64,000 nucleotides of DNA. It comes from Hormiphora californensis (taxonomy: Eukaryota > Ctenophora > Tentaculata > Cydippida > Pleurobrachiidae). Made by a program: the position numbers and the translations under genes. The DNA lies in contig CM035352.1 of assembly GCA_020137815.1 (NCBI GenBank), positions 2,024,529 through 2,088,528 of the forward strand, read 5' to 3'. Numbering within the stretch: position 1 is the stretch's first letter; every line of letters starts with the position of its first letter. The notes beneath the pieces are model-generated. The model saw nothing but the letters and a program-made list of their open reading frames with translations. It made no database searches and had not been told where the DNA came from. Positions 61,301 to 64,000 of the stretch are shown here, piece after piece.

Positions 61301-63985
61301 AAATCTCCCTTCTTGTTGCACACATGGCCTGGTGTCCGGTGACACAAGGACCGTGGGTCAGCATCTTTAGAACAGGCTGGGTTGGGGTAACCGGTGTCAC
61401 GATACACACACCCTCCTTTCTGCTTCACCAAGAACTCCTTGCCAGTACACTTTAGGGAATCCTGATCCCTACATCCCTGATCACCGGGTACAAGTTCTCC
61501 CTTACTGCTACAGGTGAGTTGATGCGTTATATCCAGTTTTCGAGGAGAGGTGGATGTTAGTTTTCCGGTCATGGGGTGAACACAAAAACACACGCCCCCA
61601 GGGAGGCATTGGAGGGGTAAAAACCTTCCCGTGGCATCATCACAAGCTAGCGGGGAGCACTCCTTTCCATCACTTCCACTACACAGTGTTTCTCTCTGTT
61701 TCTGACACGGTTTGTGGGAGGTTGATATCAGCCCCTGCTCGCACTCCTTTGCTCCCCGTGACCCCGGTACTTTCTCCCCTGTATCTGCGTAAACGCAGTA
61801 ACACGGGGAACTTTTAGGGCACACCCGTGATTGAAACACTCCCTCCTTTGTACAAGGGAGGCGTGTCTGGCGCTGACAAGGAGTAAGGGGTGTCGGTTCA
61901 AAGCTGGCACCGCATCTGTGTGTGCCCTTTTCCCAGGGCTCCCCCAGGACCTCTCCCGTTCCCTGGTTCACGCACACACAGGTCCTGTCCTTACTACATC
62001 GCTCAGCTAGGTAGCCACCATCTGTATCACAGAAGGAAGGACAAGAAGAGGTGAATCCAACCAATTCATCCCATTTCATTGGACATTCTTTCTCCCATTG
62101 TACCTGACACGGGGACCTCTTGTCCAGTAGCATGCGACAAGTAGGTAGCCCATAAACTGATTCAGTACCCCTGACCTCAGCCCCGGTGTCATAATAAAGA
62201 CAGGTACAGTATTGGAAGGAACACTTGAGAGGTGAGAACCAGTGTCCCGGATCATCAGCACACAGAGGACACTCGTAGCACTTCTCACAACACGTCTTAT
62301 CACAGGTATGGTTGTTGTTAACCTCTACCTGTACTCCCATATCGTCACAGTAAGAGGCAGTCAGGTTGGTGGTGTAGAGGGTGGTACTAGTAGTTGTGTT
62401 CACACAGGAACACGTGTTGTCATCACAACGGAGCTCGTGAGATCCTGGGGAGGGAATTTAATTAGGAATCTAATTACGGGCATTTTCTATAACTATATTA
62501 TAGCAGTAGATATCACATGTCTGTCTGTCTGTATATAATATCTGTCATGTCCATCTGTATTATATTTGTCCCAGTCTACTTCTACAGCGGGTAAAGTCTG
62601 CCAGTTAACTTACCACACTCGGCAACATCAGAGGTGAGGACCCCATTGCTGCCCTCCTTCTCACACATACAATCCTCGTCACTACAGTACATTAGGAAAC
62701 ACCGATCTATGTTACAATGTGACTCTTCACGTGCTGCAGTGGTTACTCTGGTCTCACTAGTTCCATTTGTAGGAGGGTGGGTGGTTGTAGTAGTGTTTCC
62801 TGGGGTGGTATTAGTGCTGCTAACGTTCCGGTTATCAGATGTTGGTGTTGTAGTCGGCCCTGCTGGCACGGTTCTATTTCCTTCTTTCCCCGCAGTAACT
62901 ACCTCGTTTATACCAGTGGTAACTTCCTCTTCTTCAGAGGCCCCTCCCTCCTCCTGAGTTGTCCCTTTCACCCAGGCTGGTTCCGTGGGTGTTGTTGTTG
63001 CTCTCTTCTCCACTGGTTCAGCGGCAGTTGTGACTTCTTGTTCAGCGGCAGTTGTAACTTCTTGTTCAGAGGCAGTTGTGACTTCTTGTACAGCGGCAGT
63101 TGTAACTTCTTGTTCAGAGGCAGTTGTGACTTCTTGTTCAGAGGCAGTTGTAACTTCTTGTCCAGCGGCAGTTGTGACTTCTTGTCCAGCGGCAGTTGTA
63201 ACTTCTTGTCCAGCGGCAGTTGTAACTTCTTGTCCAGCGGCAGTTGTAACTTCTTGTACAGCGGCAGTTGTAACTTCTTGTCCAGCGGCAGTTGTAACTT
63301 CTTGTCCAGCGGCAGTTGTAACTTCTTGTCCAGCGGCAGTTGTGACTTCTTGTTCAGAGGCAGTTGTAACTTCTTGTCCAGCGGCAGTTGTAACTTCTTG
63401 TTCAGCGGCAGTTGTAACTTCTTGTCCAGCGGCAGTTGTGACTTCTTGTCCAGCGGCAGTTGTAACTTCTTGTACAGTGGCAGTTGTAACTTCTTGTCCA
63501 GCGGCAGTTGTGACTTCTTGTACTGTGTTTGTTGTTGCTGTTTCTTTCTCCCCCGCTCCTTCAGCGGCAGTTGTAACTTCTCCTTCAGCGGCAGATTTCA
63601 CTTCTTCTATCCAGTCCAGAACCTCCGTAGCATGAACGACATTATTATTGATCCAAACGGTCCAGTTATCTGTCTCATCTATTTCCTCAGTCCCAATTTC
63701 ATTAGACAGCTCCTCTGGAGAGAATGGCCTGCCGATCTGAACCACATTCGCAGGGGAGGATGTAAATGTACTCCCAGCTAGGCCCAACCTGAGGGGAAAA
63801 GGGGGCTTGTTTTGAATTTAGATCATAATAATATCTTCTTTCCTAACCAAAGAAAGAGAGGCCCCTCACCCAAACAAGTTCCTAACCCAGACCGCCACGT
63901 GGCCTAAATATTACTACTCTAGATTCTAGAGTCTAGAACACACTCACCAGAAAGCGAGAACCCACCAACGATTGCCTCTCACCAT
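43379..63985 (-). CDS. Giant secreted thyroglobulin type-1 repeat protein with mucin-like and VWC regions
   Basis: Thirty exons, every junction GT-AG and in phase, total 7,701 bp, 2,566 residues. Exons: 63948-63985 (ATG), 62614-63788, 59766-62444, 58708-58830, 58321-58414, 57595-57782, 57331-57454, 56939-57083, 56549-56715, 53885-54056, 53615-53720, 53403-53517, 53127-53250, 52502-52936, 48030-48202, 47736-47891, 47385-47496, 47134-47256, 46925-47021, 46530-46658, 46195-46320, 45914-46007, 45726-45835, 45505-45599, 45188-45263, 44811-44966, 44521-44628, 44198-44289, 43921-44032, 43379-43635 (TGA). Signal peptide MVRGNRWWVLAFWLGLAGS, then a Thr-rich repeat region, then at least 20 cysteine modules with the thyroglobulin-1 core CxCV followed by a DTG/TTG turn, e.g. 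CWCVYKDSGARIHG. Near the C-terminus is a VWC-like pair, FDMGCNLICYCYQ and LDPCCKVYACR. No membrane segment. Thyroglobulin-1 modules often inhibit cysteine proteases or bind growth factors; the role here is unknown. Confidence 0.92.
43675..43808. mobile_element. MITE with GGTCCGCACAGACTGATCA ends
   Basis: Left end GGGTCCGCACAGACTGATCA and right end TGATCAGTCTGTGCGGGTCC are inverted copies about 134 bp apart, in the last intron of the thyroglobulin-repeat gene. Target duplication not clear. Confidence 0.75.
44675..44777. mobile_element. hAT-like MITE, copy 3 (right end eroded)
   Basis: Starts AGGAACCGACCGACACAAG and keeps the two CCAATCA boxes and GTCACGTGAC. The last bases of the right terminal repeat are lost, so no target duplication can be read. 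Confidence 0.8.
45361..45461. mobile_element. hAT-like MITE, copy 4
   Basis: 101 bp, ends CAGGAACCGACCGACAC and TTCGGTCGGTTCCTG, perfect 8-bp target duplication CTGTACTG. Small internal deletion before the right end compared with copies 1 and 2. Confidence 0.9.
46416..46505. mobile_element. hAT-like micro-MITE (GGCCAATGCTCTGAC family)
   Basis: From CTGTCAGGCCAATGCTCTGG to GGCCAATGCTCTGACAG, flanked by CTCAGCCC and CTCGGCCC (7 of 8 identical). In an intron of the thyroglobulin-repeat gene. Confidence 0.75.
48155..48520. repeat. Triplicated splice acceptor and exon start, 121-123 bp units
   Basis: Three tandem copies of the 3' end of the intron plus the start of exon 48030-48202. The acceptor AGCTACAAATAGTAG (plus-strand view) recurs at 48201, 48322 and 48445. 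Confidence 0.85.
48847..49027 (+). other. Coding-like 3' terminal segment inside the 3.9-kb element
   Basis: After an AG (TGCTTCCAG) comes an open frame of about 57 codons, rich in Asn, Ser, Thr and Pro (KSSDNNSGKTETLRRPST), ending SPETMTDANVT and TAG. The stop and last codons are part of the 35-bp inner inverted repeat. It could be a terminal exon of an element gene whose earlier exons were lost. No family recognised. Confidence 0.35.
49300..50640 (-). pseudogene. Degenerate LINE reverse transcriptase
   Basis: Minus-strand fragments include INHRLYLDDLKPVCQLKK, matching the YxDD catalytic region of non-LTR reverse transcriptases, and further on DGCYKY followed by LGILEVDRILHQE, a well-known downstream RT motif. 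Stops and frameshifts interrupt it (for example a C/G-run within YKY...LGI). Inactive remnant inserted in the 3.9-kb element. Confidence 0.7.
50770..51290. repeat. GA-rich then TC-rich tracts upstream of the RING gene
   Basis: GA/GCGC-rich to about 51085, then TC-rich from about 51165. Together they can pair as an imperfect hairpin, like the tracts at 18265-18680. ORFs here are low-complexity artefacts. Confidence 0.8.
51288..51297 (+). promoter_or_regulatory. Possible TATA box of the RING gene
   Basis: TATATATAAA lies about 75 bp upstream of the ATG at 51368, directly after the TC tract. Position and sequence fit a TATA element; no other support. Confidence 0.35.
51368..52361 (+). CDS. RING-finger (C3HC4) protein carried in the 3.9-kb element
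   Basis: Probable E3 ubiquitin ligase. Exon 1 is 51368-51577 (70 codons) and contains a full RING: CAICQDAID, then TICNHYFCATCLLQW, then NCPYCRTKV, in C3HC4 order. The donor GTTAGT after 51577 joins in phase to exon 2 starting 51793 (ASYGKYPHCTDAGKLRLINA). Exon 2 can stop at 51943-51945, giving 120 residues. Alternatively a 44-base intron, 51932-51975, leads to a third exon with SPDYYHRRWLQAIRENRDEV, an acidic stretch and a hydrophobic Leu-rich end encoded by a TTA repeat, to about 52361. Second-exon and third-exon assignments are inferred; the RING itself is clear. Whether it serves the element or was captured from the host is unknown. Confidence 0.65.
52912..53060. repeat. Triplicated splice acceptor and exon start, 56-bp units
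   Basis: Three copies starting at 52912, 52968 and 53024 of a unit beginning GCAACTGGTATTGGGACC. On the minus strand each carries the AG acceptor and first codons (RCRSQYQL) of exon 52502-52936. Confidence 0.9.
54110..56455. repeat. 33-bp satellite array in an intron, split by an inverted-repeat element
   Basis: About 45 units of the type GGTCAAAGTGGGAAAGTTTC...AGATAAGGA, at 54110-55216 and 56025-56455, in the intron between exons 56549-56715 and 53885-54056. As 33 is a multiple of 3, both strands stay open for long stretches (KKLSHFDLLIS on minus, SKWESFLEIRR on plus). These are not genes. Units alternate between AGATAAGG and AGATTAGG forms. Confidence 0.92.
55221..56024. mobile_element. 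MITE with 289-bp terminal inverted repeats inserted in the satellite
   Basis: Arms about 55227-55515 and 55735-56024 are near-identical inverted copies beginning TAATAGTAGAGTCGATAAC, with a 220-bp CpG-containing middle. It interrupts a 33-bp unit, and TTA appears on both sides of the insertion, suggesting a 2-3 bp target duplication. Confidence 0.8.
57781..58012. repeat. 46-bp tandem repeat at an intron-exon boundary
   Basis: About five units of CACCCCGACTAGAGAGGGAG...AGAAAGTTGGTT begin at the acceptor of exon 57595-57782, so partial copies of the exon head are repeated here too. Confidence 0.8.
58470..58532. repeat. Short inverted repeat
   Basis: GGAGAGTCTCGCGGCATATG and CATATTCCGCGAGACTCT-like halves (AATATGCCGCGAGACTCTAA) face each other across about 20 bp in an intron of the thyroglobulin-repeat gene. 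Confidence 0.6.
59085..59640. other. Segment bounded by two similar stem-loops
   Basis: Left stem-loop TCACCCCTAT ... ATAGGGGTGA (about 59090-59118) and right TTACCCCTC ... GAGGGGTAA (about 59608-59640) enclose about 500 bp without ORFs, ending TTTTTTTCCCGCCGTAC. In the intron downstream of exon 59766-62444. Possibly a further mobile element; no target duplication determined. Confidence 0.4.
59766..62444 (-). CDS. Single 2.7-kb exon with 13 thyroglobulin-1-like modules (part of the 43379-63985 gene)
   Basis: An 893-codon exon of the giant gene. It contains thirteen CxCV-type cores, in order CTCLYYDTG, CVCVNQGTG, CYCVYADTG, CFCVHPMTG, GGCVYRDTG, CFCVDVKTG, MVCVYVDSG, CYCVDMTTG, AYCVYTDSG, CHCVHPITG, CWCVYKDSG, CSCVNVTTG and CVCVFADNG. 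Cores with a D-T/S-G turn mostly alternate with cores carrying x-T-G, so the ancestral unit was probably a pair of modules. Three cores have lost the first cysteine. Other gene parts have about one module per one or two exons, so this exon looks like an intron-free expansion. Confidence 0.9.
62614..63788 (-). CDS. Exon with Thr-rich 8-residue repeats (part of the 43379-63985 gene)
   Basis: Second exon of the giant gene, directly after the signal peptide. About 20 copies of EVTTAAGQ / EVTTASEQ are encoded by a 24-bp minisatellite (about 63010-63520), giving a mucin-like, probably O-glycosylated stalk. A second Thr/Pro region follows (NTTPGNTTTTTHPPTNGTSE), then a small cysteine knot-like patch (CNIDRCFLMYCSDEDCMCE). 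On the opposite strand the repeat also reads open (VVTSCPAA); that frame is a shadow. Confidence 0.9.
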
Positions 63986-64000
63986 GTCAGTGTCCTATTA

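Noticed and set aside
62777-63781. 334-codon plus-strand ORF (CNFLSSGS repeats)
   Set aside because: Antisense shadow of the EVTTAAGQ repeat exon, which belongs to an in-frame 30-exon gene.

Overview
This is animal nuclear DNA. Every substantial gene is split by short to medium GT-AG introns, and the families are animal ones: a TRPM cation channel, GDAP2, a large immunoglobulin-domain protein, and a giant protein of thyroglobulin type-1 and VWC modules. No rRNA, tRNA, operon or CRISPR array was seen. The species cannot be read from the window. An invertebrate, possibly an early-branching one, fits the compact genes, dense small transposons and apparent high heterozygosity.

Layout. 430-2384 (+) holds the last six exons of serine palmitoyltransferase subunit 2. 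4488-12393 (-) is a TRPM-type channel of about 22 exons. 12576-13914 is a giant hairpin element, and 14919-16268 is a transposable element with G-run ends and a LINE fragment inside. 17220-17998 (-) is a three-exon, 127-residue coiled-coil protein. 19221-35360 (-) is a complete gene for a probably secreted protein of many Ig domains ending in a Sushi-like domain. It contains a second giant hairpin (24622-26026) and a stretch of apparently bad sequence (about 28150-29620) flanked by two near-identical copies of the same exons. 35903-41834 (+) is GDAP2 (12 exons, 490 residues), divergent from the Ig gene, with a small acidic membrane-protein gene inside one intron. 43379-63985 (-) is a 30-exon gene, in frame throughout, for a predicted 2,566-residue secreted protein. 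One of its introns holds a 3.9-kb element with perfect terminal repeats that carries a RING-finger gene and LINE remnants.

The genes do not form a pathway. SPTLC2 acts in sphingolipid synthesis, TRPM conducts cations, GDAP2 pairs a macro domain with a CRAL-TRIO domain, and the Ig and thyroglobulin-repeat genes encode extracellular proteins. The unusual content is repetitive. It includes hAT-like miniature elements as short as 61 bp with perfect 8-bp target duplications, and pogo-like elements with TA targets. There are also two hairpin elements of about 1.35 kb with similar subterminal sequence, tandem units made of four hairpins, and three introns whose 3' splice site plus exon start is triplicated. 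All gene models come from reading splice sites and reading frame by eye; none was checked against transcripts or databases.
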